Below, in pieces: positions 52,732 to 61,307 of a DNA stretch of 64,000 nt. The stretch's first letter is position 1, and every line of letters starts with the position of its first letter. This DNA comes from Zhihengliuella flava (GTDB lineage Bacteria; Actinomycetota; Actinomycetes; Actinomycetales; Micrococcaceae), in contig NZ_JADOTZ010000001.1 in assembly GCF_015751895.1 (NCBI RefSeq), positions 1,116,001-1,180,000 of the forward strand. Direction: 5' to 3'. Under the pieces are notes generated by a model. It was given only the letters and a program-made list of their open reading frames with translations. It did not search any database and had not been told where the DNA came from. The position numbers were made by a program, and so were the translations under genes.

Positions 52732-53628
52732 GTGTTCACTCTTGATCAGATCCGCAGCTTTGTCGCCGTCGCCGAAGAGCTTCACTTCGGCAGAGCTGCG
52801 GATCGATTGAACATGACACAGCCACCGCTGAGCCGGCAGATCCAGAAGTTGGAAAAGAACGTCGGAGTCACCCTGGTAGAGCGGGACAACCGCAAGGTTT
52901 CCCTCACCGCTGCGGGGACAGCGTTCCTTGACGAAGCACGCAAGCTCCTCATCACTGCCGAACAGGCCCCCTTCACGGCGCGCAGGATCGCTCAGGGCCA
53001 AGCGGGCATTCTCCGCATCGGGTTTACCGCCACCTCGGGATTCAGCATTCTCGGGACTCTGCTGACCCGTCTCAGCAAAGCCCTACCCGATGTAGACCTT
53101 GATTTGCGTGAACTGGTCACGAGCGAACAATTGCAGTCACTGATCGATGGTGACTTGGACCTCGGCTTAGGGCGCCCGCCGTTCGACAACGAGCTCTTCG
53201 CCTCGAGGGTCCTCCAGTCCGAATCACTACTTTTGGCCATCCCGGATGGTCACCATCTTGCGGATGGTAACCATCCGGTGACCGAACACGACCTGCGCGG
53301 CGTGCCACTGATCATGCACTCGCCGATCAAGGCGCGCTACTTCTACGACCTAGCGATCCGCCACATGCCAGTCGAACACGGCAACGTCATCCACACCGTG
53401 AGTCAGATTCTCACCATGGTTTCTTTGGTCGCCGCAGGCCGCGGTGTCGCCTTCGTGCCCGAGTCGGCTCGGCGGCTCGGAATTCGCGGAGTGACGTACC
53501 GGCCGATCGCGGGTGAGGCCCCCGGTTCTGTTGAGTTGCACGCCATCTGGCGCCGCGGTGCCCGCAATCCCGCACTGCGGCGCGTTGCTGATCTCTTGGC
53601 CCAAGAAGCCCCTCTCAGCCACCGCTAA
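52732..53628 (+). CDS. LysR-family regulator of the aldarate pathway
   Basis: The 298-residue protein has the LysR winged helix-turn-helix 'FTLDQIRSFVAVAEELHFGRAADRLNMTQPPLSRQIQKLEKNVGVTLVERDNRKVSLTAAG' and a periplasmic-binding-like effector domain ('GILRIGFTATSGFSILGTLLTRL ... VDLDLRELVTSEQLQSLIDGDLDLGLGRPP'). Given its place between the dehydratase and kdgD, an aldarate or keto-acid is the likely co-inducer. GTG 52732 is chosen for the GGAG upstream and the standard LysR N-terminus. Its codon use is less GC-rich than that of neighbours. Confidence 0.92.
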   Translation: MFTLDQIRSFVAVAEELHFGRAADRLNMTQPPLSRQIQKLEKNVGVTLVERDNRKVSLTAAGTAFLDEARKLLITAEQAPFTARRIAQGQAGILRIGFTATSGFSILGTLLTRLSKALPDVDLDLRELVTSEQLQSLIDGDLDLGLGRPPFDNELFASRVLQSESLLLAIPDGHHLADGNHPVTEHDLRGVPLIMHSPIKARYFYDLAIRHMPVEHGNVIHTVSQILTMVSLVAAGRGVAFVPESARRLGIRGVTYRPIAGEAPGSVELHAIWRRGARNPALRRVADLLAQEAPLSHR

Positions 53629-53734
53629 TACTCTGAGGGCATCAGATCATCTAATTTCGGGCTTGGACAGGCATCAATCTCGGCTCATAGGCTGACGTCA
53701 ATTGACCCGACCATGCCTCCAAGGAGTCGCTGCC

Positions 53735-54664
53735 GTGACCCGTTTTACCCCGACAGAATTGGCCGCCCATCTCAAAGACGGGCTGCTCTCCTTCCCCGTC
53801 ACCGCGTTCAACCAGGACCTCGAAATCGACGAGGAAAACTACCGGCGCCACCTCGACTGGCAGTCCAGCTTCGACGTCGCCGGCCTCTTCGCCGCGGGCG
53901 GCACCGGCGAAGGCTTCAGCCTGACCCCCGACGAATCAGCACGCGTGGTCCGCATGGCCGTCGAAGAAGCCGGCGACCGCACCCCCGTCCTCGCCTCCGC
54001 CGGCGGCTCCACCCGCCAAGCCGTCGAGAACGCCCGCGCCGCCGAAGCCGCAGGAGCCGAGGGCCTCCTCCTCCTGCCGCCCTACCTCACCGAATGCGAC
54101 CAAGCCGGCCTCACCGCCCACGTCGACGCCGTCTGCGCGGCCACCAACATCGCCGTGATCGTCTACAACCGCGCCAACGCCATCTACTCCGCCGACACCG
54201 TCGCCACCCTCGCCGAACGCCACCACAACTTCATCGGCTTCAAAGACGCCACCGGCGACATCGAAGCCGTCACCCGCGTCGTCGCCAAAAACGGCGACCG
54301 CCTCTTCTACCTCGGCGGCCTCCCCACCGCGGAAACCTTCGCCCTGCCCATGCTCCAACTCGGCATGAGCACCTACTCCTCCGCCATGTTCAACTTCGTC
54401 CCCGAATTCGCCCTCGAGTTCTACGCCGACGTCCGCCGCCAAGACCGCACCGCCATCACCGAAAAACTCAACCGCTTCGTCCTGCCCTACCTCGAGATCC
54501 GCGACCGCGTGAAAGGCTATGGCGTATCCATCGTCAAAGGCGGCCTCACCGCCATCGGACGCGACGCAGGCACCGTCCGCCCACCCCTCCAAAACCTCAC
54601 CCCCACCGACATCACCGACCTCACCCACCTCATCGATTCCGCCGGAATCCGCCCGACTTCGTAA
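53735..54664 (+). CDS. kdgD: 5-dehydro-4-deoxyglucarate dehydratase
   Basis: The 309-residue enzyme of the DHDPS/NAL fold converts 5-keto-4-deoxyglucarate to 2-oxoglutarate semialdehyde, releasing CO2 and water. The Schiff-base Lys170 is in 'FIGFKDATGD' and the catalytic Tyr144 in 'VIVYNRANA'; the substrate loop is 'GGTGEGFSLT'. GTG 53735 has AAGGAG at good spacing; a longer frame starting at 53702 crosses that site. The codon use is odd: all six Lys codons are AAA, Gln is mostly CAA and Glu mostly GAA, while pyrimidine-ending codons are almost always C. Neighbours use AAG and CAG. This suggests a different origin. Confidence 0.95.
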   Translation: MTRFTPTELAAHLKDGLLSFPVTAFNQDLEIDEENYRRHLDWQSSFDVAGLFAAGGTGEGFSLTPDESARVVRMAVEEAGDRTPVLASAGGSTRQAVENARAAEAAGAEGLLLLPPYLTECDQAGLTAHVDAVCAATNIAVIVYNRANAIYSADTVATLAERHHNFIGFKDATGDIEAVTRVVAKNGDRLFYLGGLPTAETFALPMLQLGMSTYSSAMFNFVPEFALEFYADVRRQDRTAITEKLNRFVLPYLEIRDRVKGYGVSIVKGGLTAIGRDAGTVRPPLQNLTPTDITDLTHLIDSAGIRPTS

Positions 54665-54703
54665 CCACCACCGACAGGGACACCCCTTCAGGAGGAACAC
54701 CAG

Positions 54704-56296
54704 ATGCCCACCACGCAGCTGACCGGCCACTCGATCATCGCCGGTGAGACGACGCCCGGCGACGGCAGGACCGTCAACGGGTTCGACCCGTCAACCAACG
54801 AGGCCCTGCAGCCGGCCTATTCGCTCATCAATGAAGAGCAGCTCGCCGCCGCGACCACCGCGGCGGCCGAGGCCTTCGACGCGTTCCGCAGCCTCGACGT
54901 CGAAACCCATGCCGCGTTCTTGGAAAAGATCGCGGAGAACATTGAGGCCGTGGGTGAGGCGATCGTCGCCCGCGCCATGGAAGAGACTGGCCTGCCTGAG
55001 GCCCGCCTGGTCGGCGAACGCGGACGTACCTGCAACCAGCTGCGCCTCTTCGCCCAGGTAGTCCGCACCGGCGATCACCGCGGCGTGCGCGTGGACCCGG
55101 CGCTTCCAGATCGCAAGCCGTTGCCGCGCCCGGATATCCGCCAACGCAAGATCCCGCTTGGTCCCGTGGCCGTGTTCGGCGCTAGCAACTTCCCGCTGGC
55201 CTTCTCAACCGCCGGTGGAGACACCGCCAGCGCCTTGGCCGCGGGATGCCCGGTAGTCTTCAAGGCCCACAATGCGCACCCGGGCACCAGCGAGCTCGTA
55301 GGCCGCGCGGTGACGGACGCGGTCAAGGAGTTCAACCTGCCCGCAGGCGTGTTCTCCCTGATCTACGGCCCGGGTTCGACGATCGGCCAAGCGCTGGTCT
55401 CTGACCCAGCCATCAAGGCCGTGGGCTTTACCGGGTCCCGGGGCGGCGGCACGGCGCTCATGGCGACGGCGGCCGCCCGCCGCGAGCCGATCCCGGTGTA
55501 CGCGGAGATGAGCTCCATCAACCCGGTGTTCGTGTTCGACGGCGCCCTTGAGGGCGATCTCGACGAGCTCGCTGCCGCCTACCTCACCTCCGTGACCGGA
55601 TCCTCGGGTCAGCTCTGCACGGCTCCGGGCCTGATCTTCGTCCCGGCCGGCGCGCGCGGCGATGCCTTCGCGGGCGCCATCAGTCAGGCGGCCACCGGAC
55701 ACGCGGGCCAGACCATGCTGACCGCCGGCATCGCCGGTTCGTGGAACGACGGCGTCGCCCAGTTGGGCGAGCAGGACGGCGTGACCCAGCTGGGCCGCGG
55801 CTCCGACGGGCCGGGTGAAAATGCGCCGGCCCCGGCTGTCTTCGCCACGGACGCCTCCACGTTCCTCGCCAACGAGGTGCTGCACGAGGAAATCTTCGGC
55901 GCCGCCTCCCTGGTCATCCGGTACAACAGCGCGGAGGAACTGGCCCAAGCGGCCGAGCACCTCGAGGGACAGCTGACGGCGACCCTGCAGCTGACGGAGG
56001 CCGACTACCCTGCCGCCGCCACGCTGCTGCCGATTCTGGAGCGCAAGGCGGGCCGCGTGCTGGCCAATGGCTGGCCCACCGGCGTCGACGTCGGCCACGC
56101 CATGGTGCACGGCGGCCCGTACCCGGCGACGTCGGACAGCCGCACCACCTCCGTGGGTTCTTTGGCGATCGACCGCTTCCTGCGCCCCGTCGCCTACCAG
56201 AACCTCCCGGATCAGTTGCTGCCCGCGGACTTGCAGGCGGAGAACCCACGCGGGCTCAACCGCCTCGTGGACGGAAAACTGACCCTAGCCGAGTAG
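54704..56296 (+). CDS. 2-oxoglutarate (alpha-ketoglutaric) semialdehyde dehydrogenase
   Basis: The 530-residue aldehyde dehydrogenase has the catalytic Cys305 in 'SGQLCTAPG', the general base Glu268 in 'PVYAEMSS', and the cofactor segments 'FGASNFPLAFSTAGGDTASALAAGCPVVFKAH' and 'GFTGSRGGG'. The length and the 'ASNFPLAFS' motif are those of the dehydrogenases that oxidise 2-oxoglutarate semialdehyde to 2-oxoglutarate with NAD(P)+. It completes the aldarate pathway: dehydratase, KdgD, KGSADH, then the TCA cycle. CAGGAGGA precedes ATG 54704, and kdgD ends 39 bp upstream. A shared terminator follows. Confidence 0.93.
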   Translation: MPTTQLTGHSIIAGETTPGDGRTVNGFDPSTNEALQPAYSLINEEQLAAATTAAAEAFDAFRSLDVETHAAFLEKIAENIEAVGEAIVARAMEETGLPEARLVGERGRTCNQLRLFAQVVRTGDHRGVRVDPALPDRKPLPRPDIRQRKIPLGPVAVFGASNFPLAFSTAGGDTASALAAGCPVVFKAHNAHPGTSELVGRAVTDAVKEFNLPAGVFSLIYGPGSTIGQALVSDPAIKAVGFTGSRGGGTALMATAAARREPIPVYAEMSSINPVFVFDGALEGDLDELAAAYLTSVTGSSGQLCTAPGLIFVPAGARGDAFAGAISQAATGHAGQTMLTAGIAGSWNDGVAQLGEQDGVTQLGRGSDGPGENAPAPAVFATDASTFLANEVLHEEIFGAASLVIRYNSAEELAQAAEHLEGQLTATLQLTEADYPAAATLLPILERKAGRVLANGWPTGVDVGHAMVHGGPYPATSDSRTTSVGSLAIDRFLRPVAYQNLPDQLLPADLQAENPRGLNRLVDGKLTLAE

Positions 56297-56312
56297 GTTC
56301 CCCACGCCCAGC

Positions 56313-56347
56313 GCTGGCCGCTTCACCCGTCGGGTGAGGCGGCCAGC
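56313..56347. terminator. Bidirectional terminator between KGSADH and LacI genes
   Basis: GCTGGCCGC (56313-56321) pairs with GCGGCCAGC (56339-56347), with TCACCC/GGGTGA continuing inward. It lies between convergent genes. Confidence 0.8.
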
Positions 56348-56367
56348 TGCGTGTGGTGCCGTGAAAC

Positions 56368-57381
56368 TTAGCGCGCGGGCGCCGGTCCCGTGGAGCCGCG
56401 CCAGATCACTTCGGTCAGGCTCCGCTCCGGCTCCGGCTCAAGGTCCACGTCCAGCATGCCCAGCAGACGCCGGATCGCCCGGCGCCCAATACTGTGGAAG
56501 TCGATCGCCACGCTGGTCAGTCCGGGCGGCATGATGGCGCCAACCTCCGTGTTGTCCCAGCCGGTGACGCTGAGGTCTTGGGGCACGCGCCAGCCGCGCT
56601 CGACGGCGCCGGCGATGGCGCCGGCGGCCAGCTGATCGTTCGCGGTGATGATGGCCGTGACCCCGGCGCTCTCCGGCAGATCCAGCACACCGCGGCGCGC
56701 AGCCTCGGGATCCCAGTTGGCTTCGACCACACCGCGGGAGATGAGTCCCAGCCGCTCGATCGTCTGCACATACGCATCGCGGCGGTAGCGCGCCGTCGTA
56801 TTGGTGTAGTTGCCGGCAATGTGCAGGAAGGTGGTGTGCCCCCGGCTAGCCAACCCCTCCACGAGGTCGACGATCCGCTGGCCGCTGGCGAGCTCGCCGA
56901 TGCCGCGCATGGATTCGTCGTAGCGGGTCTCCACCGCCACCGGGGTGGACATCGTGGGGGCCAACTGCTCGACCTCGGGGATCGGTGTCAGGGACACCAG
57001 CCCCTCAAACAATCCGCAATCTGCCAGCTCAAGGACCCGCTGATAGCGCTTGTGCGCATCGCCGCCCAACGTGACCGCTTCCACCACGTACCCATGCGCT
57101 TCCGCCGCCTCGGTGGCGCCCTTGAGCACCTCGAGCGCGCTGATCGCCACACCGGTGGGCAGCAGGAGCGCCAGGCGGCCCGTCCGCCGGTCCCGCATGG
57201 CGCGAGCGGCGATGTTAGGCCGGTACCCAAGCTTTGTGATGGCCGCCTTGATCCGCTCCCGAGTCTCCGGCCGCATGCCCGTCTCCGAGCGGAGGTAGCG
57301 GGAGACGGTTTGGTGGGAGACTCCGGCCTCCTGGGCCACCTCGATGATCGTGGCGCGCTTGCCTGCTCGCTGCGTTGTCAT
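56368..57381 (-). CDS. LacI-family regulator of the rhamnogalacturonan locus
   Basis: The 337-residue protein has the LacI headpiece 'ATIIEVAQEAGVSHQTVSRYLRSETGMRPETRERIKAAITKLGYRPNIAARAMR' and a sugar-binding domain with 'GVTAIITANDQLAAGAIAGAVERGWRVPQDLSVTGWDN'. It should bind a palindromic operator and release it with a pectin-derived sugar. ATG 57381 follows GGAGGTG and gives the normal headpiece position. It is divergent from the lyase gene, with a perfect 20-bp palindrome sitting in the lyase promoter (57521-57540). Confidence 0.93.
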   Translation of the reverse strand: MTTQRAGKRATIIEVAQEAGVSHQTVSRYLRSETGMRPETRERIKAAITKLGYRPNIAARAMRDRRTGRLALLLPTGVAISALEVLKGATEAAEAHGYVVEAVTLGGDAHKRYQRVLELADCGLFEGLVSLTPIPEVEQLAPTMSTPVAVETRYDESMRGIGELASGQRIVDLVEGLASRGHTTFLHIAGNYTNTTARYRRDAYVQTIERLGLISRGVVEANWDPEAARRGVLDLPESAGVTAIITANDQLAAGAIAGAVERGWRVPQDLSVTGWDNTEVGAIMPPGLTSVAIDFHSIGRRAIRRLLGMLDVDLEPEPERSLTEVIWRGSTGPAPAR

Positions 57382-57513
57382 GTCCGGTCCACCTCCGTTT
57401 CGCTTCAGTCTGTCACTTTCTGCGTGAGAACGTGCGCTTGGCCCGTTCCACATGACGTGTGCGGTGGGCCAAGCAGCCCTCGCCGATCGTCAATATTACC
57501 GTTGAGTATGTGA

Positions 57514-57542
57514 TTGACGTCATAGTGAACGTTCACTATGGT
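57514..57542 (+). promoter_or_regulatory. Core promoter with embedded LacI-type operator for the lyase-esterase operon
   Basis: The -35 TTGACG (57514-57519) and -10 TATGGT (57537-57542) are 17 bp apart. The palindrome CATAGTGAACGTTCACTATG (57521-57540) is perfect, has the central CG of LacI/GalR sites, and fills the spacer and most of the -10. Binding would block RNA polymerase. The promoter lies 120 bp before the lyase start and 140 bp from the lacI start. Confidence 0.85.
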
Positions 57543-57661
57543 GAGCTCAGGTCGAACGTCACCGCGCACCCCGCACACTGCGGCTTTGCTCGATTTTTCG
57601 CGGCCCCGACCTCACGATCCTGACGGAACCACAGACATCTCAATGAGGAGTGAAACGTTTT

Positions 57662-60406
57662 ATGAAACACGTCAGTCGACGACATCTTCTGCAAGGCGCT
57701 GCCGCGTCCGGCGCGGGAGGGCTCATCAGCTCATCCTTGTTTGCTGCCACCGCCGCGGCAGCCCCCGCTGCTCCCCAAGCCACCGCTGCGACCGGTCATG
57801 GCCCCGTCAACCTCACGTGGTTGGAGGAGAACGTCCCCGCACGTTTGGCAGCCGGTGCGACCTTCGGCGTTCCATGGCCCCGCGGCGCCCTCGACGCAGA
57901 CTCAGACTTTGCCCTCACCACGGCAGATGGCAGCTCTGTGCCGGTACAAAACTGGACCACCGGTTGGTGGCCGGATGGCTCCATCAAGTGGACGGCGCAC
58001 GCGGTCGGCGACGGGCGGGATCACGCGGAGGCCTACACGCTAGCCCCCGGCACGCCGACCCAGCCAGAGACCGCCCTCAGTGTCAAACAACAGGGTTCTC
58101 AGACCATCGTGGACACCGGCGTCATTCGCGTGACCTTCGCCTCCAAGGGGCCGCATTTGATCAAGAAGATCGAGCGCGGTTCAACGGTCATCGCCGAGCA
58201 CGGCACGCTCGTCGCGCAGCGCAAGGACCAGCCAGCCAGCGACGCTGCCGAGAAAGTCACCACCGAGGCATTCACGGCTCGCATCGATGAGGTCACCGTG
58301 GAACAGGAAGGGCCTGTCCGCGCCGTCGTGCGCATCACGGGCCGCCACGAGCACGGCAACCGGCGCTGGCTGCCCTTCGACGTCCGCTTTTACCTCTACG
58401 CCGGGTCCGACGGGCTCCGCTTGGTACACAGTTTTGTTTTCGACGGCGACGCTGGGACTGACTTCATCAGCGGCCTCGGCGTCCAGTTCTCGGTCCCCAT
58501 GCGCGGGGAACAGTACGACCGGCACATCCGGTTCGCGGGGGCCGACCGAGGCGTCTTGGCCGAGGCGGTCCGGGGCATCACCGGCCTGCGGCGAGATCCC
58601 GGGGAGGAGGTCCGGGCTGCGCAGATCGCTGGCCAGGCGCTCCCCGACCCATCGACCTGGGACCAACGAGTCACCGAGCGGCTTCACTGGATCCCAACGT
58701 GGGGAGAATACAGCCTCACTCAGCTGACGGCCCACGGCTTTGAGATCCACAAGCGGACCAAGCCCGGCCACTCGTGGATCCGCGTGGACGCGGACCGCCG
58801 GGCGGGCGGACTCGGCTACGTCGGCACGCCCTCCGGCGGCCTCGCGTTTGGCCTGCGCAATTTTTGGCAGCTCCACCCCACCGAGCTTGCCGTCGCCGGC
58901 GCGGAGACGGACGCCGCGACGGCCACCGTGTGGATGTACTCGCCCAAGGCAGATCCAATGGACTTGCGGTTCTACCACGACGGCCTGGGCCAAGACACGT
59001 ATGAGGAACAACTCGACGCCCTGAACATCACGTACGAAGACTATGAGCCCGAGTTCGGCACCCCCTACGGCGTCGCCCGCACGTCAGAGCTCATGTTCTG
59101 GGCCTTGGACGCGACCCCTTCCAACGATGAGTTCGCCGATCTCGCCGAGGCCAATGCCACGCCACCACTCCTGCAATCGACTCCCGAACACATGAGTAGC
59201 ACGGGGATCTTCGGCTCCTGGGCACCGGTCGACCGTTCAACACAGGCCAGGGCGGCGATTGAAGACAACCTGGACGCGATGCACGCCTATTACGTCGGTC
59301 AGACCGAGCAGCGCTCGTGGTACGGCTTTTGGGACTACGGCGACGTCATGCACACCTACGACGGCGACCGGCACCAGTGGCGGTACGACGTCGGCGGCTA
59401 CGCGTGGGACAATTCGGAACTCTCCACGGACATGTGGCTGTGGTACCACTACCTCCGCACGGGAGACGCCACCGCGTTCCGGTACGCCGAGGCGATGACC
59501 CGCCATACGGGCGAAGTGGACGTATACCACCTAGGAGACTGGGCCGGGCTCGGCACCCGCCACGGCGTGCTCCACTGGGCGGACAGCGCCAAACAGCTGC
59601 GAATCTCCAACGCCGGGTACCGGCGCTTTTACTATTTCCTCACGGCCGACGAGCGCGTTGGTGACCTGATGCACAGCCTGATCGACGCCGATGAAACGTT
59701 CCTCAAGCTCGACCCCTACCGCAAGATCCGCGAGGACGAGTACAACCCCGATCCCAGCGCACTCGCGGTATCCAACACCACCGACTGGGGCTCAATCGCC
59801 CTCGCCTGGCTGGCCGAATGGGAACGCAATGGAGACGAGATCGCCAAGACGAAGCTCCTCAACGGCGCCCGGACCATTGCCGCGATGCCCAACGGCTGGT
59901 CCCAAGGCGGCACCCTGAAGTACAACATGGCCGACGGCAAATTTGCCGAGGAAACCGAGCAGACGGTGGAGGTGGGTTCCCTCGATTCGGTCTTCGGACT
60001 CATCGAGCTCATGACGGAGCTGGTCGAGTTGCTGGACGAGGATGACGTGCGCGAGCAATGGACCACGTACTGCCGCCTCTATAACGGGACGAGCGACGAG
60101 CAACGCGAAGCCACCGGACACTCTTGGGGTAGCCAGAACCTCCGGCAGTCCTACTCCCGAGCCTCGGCCTACGCCTCCGTGCAGCTCTCCGACCCGGACT
60201 TGGCAGCCCGCGCGTGGAAGGAGTTCCGCACCGGTCACGCCGGCTACCCGGAGGGGCACGATTTCAGCACGCGGCGCATCGAGGGCTCCGCGGTGCTCAA
60301 GCCCGTCGACGAGGCCGACCTCTCCACGAACGCCAGCGCTCAGTACGGGCTGGCAGCCATCCAAAACCTCGCCCTCATCGGCGACCACCTTGAGGAGTCC
60401 AACTAA
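57662..60406 (+). CDS. Tat-exported exo-rhamnogalacturonan lyase family protein (PcRGLX-like)
   Basis: The 914-residue protein begins with a Tat-type signal (residues 5-10 SRRHLL, then a hydrophobic Ala-rich stretch). The mature part starts 'VNLTWLEENVPARLAAGATFGVPWPRGAL', the typical opening of the exo-rhamnogalacturonan lyase family (three-domain PcRGLX type). A beta-rich first half is followed by a catalytic-looking region with aromatic and His/Trp-rich segments ('WYGFWDYGDVMHTYDGDRHQWRYDVGGYAWDN', 'YHLGDWAGLGTRHGVLHWADS'). It should cleave the rhamnogalacturonan I backbone or a related uronic-acid polymer such as ulvan outside the cell. ATG 57662 is preferred to GTG 57650, which abuts the GAGGA site. 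The esterase gene overlaps its stop. Confidence 0.82.
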   Translation: MKHVSRRHLLQGAAASGAGGLISSSLFAATAAAAPAAPQATAATGHGPVNLTWLEENVPARLAAGATFGVPWPRGALDADSDFALTTADGSSVPVQNWTTGWWPDGSIKWTAHAVGDGRDHAEAYTLAPGTPTQPETALSVKQQGSQTIVDTGVIRVTFASKGPHLIKKIERGSTVIAEHGTLVAQRKDQPASDAAEKVTTEAFTARIDEVTVEQEGPVRAVVRITGRHEHGNRRWLPFDVRFYLYAGSDGLRLVHSFVFDGDAGTDFISGLGVQFSVPMRGEQYDRHIRFAGADRGVLAEAVRGITGLRRDPGEEVRAAQIAGQALPDPSTWDQRVTERLHWIPTWGEYSLTQLTAHGFEIHKRTKPGHSWIRVDADRRAGGLGYVGTPSGGLAFGLRNFWQLHPTELAVAGAETDAATATVWMYSPKADPMDLRFYHDGLGQDTYEEQLDALNITYEDYEPEFGTPYGVARTSELMFWALDATPSNDEFADLAEANATPPLLQSTPEHMSSTGIFGSWAPVDRSTQARAAIEDNLDAMHAYYVGQTEQRSWYGFWDYGDVMHTYDGDRHQWRYDVGGYAWDNSELSTDMWLWYHYLRTGDATAFRYAEAMTRHTGEVDVYHLGDWAGLGTRHGVLHWADSAKQLRISNAGYRRFYYFLTADERVGDLMHSLIDADETFLKLDPYRKIREDEYNPDPSALAVSNTTDWGSIALAWLAEWERNGDEIAKTKLLNGARTIAAMPNGWSQGGTLKYNMADGKFAEETEQTVEVGSLDSVFGLIELMTELVELLDEDDVREQWTTYCRLYNGTSDEQREATGHSWGSQNLRQSYSRASAYASVQLSDPDLAARAWKEFRTGHAGYPEGHDFSTRRIEGSAVLKPVDEADLSTNASAQYGLAAIQNLALIGDHLEESN

Positions 60407-61233
60407 TGCGCCACACTCCTGTTGCTCACATCACCTCATCCGGGGTCTCCCGCCGCAGCGCCCTCGGCGGTCTCGCTGCAGCCGCCCTCGGCACCCTCGC
60501 GTTGGCAGCACCGGCCTCCGCGCACCCAATCCGCACGCTCTACATCGCTGGGGACTCCACGGCCAGCATCAAACCCCTGGACGTCTACCCGGAAACCGGG
60601 TGGGGCATGGGGCTTGGTTACTACCTCACTCCCCACGCACGCGTCGCGAACCACGCGGTCAACGGGCGCAGTTCCAAGAGCTTCATCGACGAGGGCCGGC
60701 TCGCGGGGCTCCTTTCCACCGCGGCCAGTGGCGACGTCTTACTCATCCAGTTTGGGCACAATGACGCCAAGCCCGATGCCGAGCGGCACACTGATCCCTG
60801 GGGAAGCTATCAGGACTACCTCGCGCAATACGTCGATGCGGCACGCGCCCACGGGATGACGCCCGTGCTCGCCACATCCATTGAACGGCGGCGGTTCCGC
60901 AGCGACGGGACCGCGTACTCCACGCACGGTGACTACCCGGAGGCTATGCGCCAGCTCGCGCAGAAGAAACACGTGCCGTTGATTGATCTGCAGCGGCAGA
61001 GCCTCGCCCTCTGGCAACAGCTCGGCCCCGAACGCACCAAGGATTATTTCCTCCACACCGAGGACGGCCGGCGAGATAACACCCACCTCAGTGAGGTGGG
61101 CGCCGCCGCCATCGCGCAGCTCGCAGCCATCGGACTCCAGGGCACCGGCGCACTGAGCCCGCGTGACCTGCGCAGGCTGGATGAGCTGGTGCCGCATGGG
61201 TGGTTCGAACGGCCAGAGACGGTCCCGGCGTAG
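60406..61233 (+). CDS. Rhamnogalacturonan acetylesterase-like SGNH hydrolase, exported
   Basis: A 275-residue SGNH esterase. It has an exported N-terminus with SRRSALGG, possibly Tat. Family blocks are 'LYIAGDSTAS' (Ser), 'NHAVNGRSSKSFIDEGRL' (Gly), 'LIQFGHNDAKPD' (Asn) and 'DNTHLSEVGAAAIAQL' (Asp, His), which together are typical of RhgT/Rgae-type enzymes that remove acetyl groups from rhamnogalacturonan. The ATG overlaps the lyase stop (TAATG), so the two are made together, deacetylating and cleaving the same polymer. Confidence 0.9.
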   Translation: MRHTPVAHITSSGVSRRSALGGLAAAALGTLALAAPASAHPIRTLYIAGDSTASIKPLDVYPETGWGMGLGYYLTPHARVANHAVNGRSSKSFIDEGRLAGLLSTAASGDVLLIQFGHNDAKPDAERHTDPWGSYQDYLAQYVDAARAHGMTPVLATSIERRRFRSDGTAYSTHGDYPEAMRQLAQKKHVPLIDLQRQSLALWQQLGPERTKDYFLHTEDGRRDNTHLSEVGAAAIAQLAAIGLQGTGALSPRDLRRLDELVPHGWFERPETVPA

Positions 61234-61253
61234 CCTCGAGCCCGACACAACGA

Positions 61254-61286
61254 CGGCGGGGCGCCACCAGAGGTGACGCCCCGCCG
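61254..61286. terminator. Bidirectional terminator between esterase and binding-protein genes
   Basis: CGGCGGGGCG pairs with CGCCCCGCCG, with CACC/GGTG continuing inward around AGA. It is flanked by convergent genes. Confidence 0.85.
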
Positions 61287-61307
61287 GTGCGAGGGATAGG
61301 GCAGCGG

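Noticed and set aside
53713-54747. 344-codon Arg/Pro/His-rich open frame over kdgD
   Set aside because: It is a +1 frame artefact of the strong C-ending codon bias in kdgD; it has no ribosome-binding site or recognisable domain.
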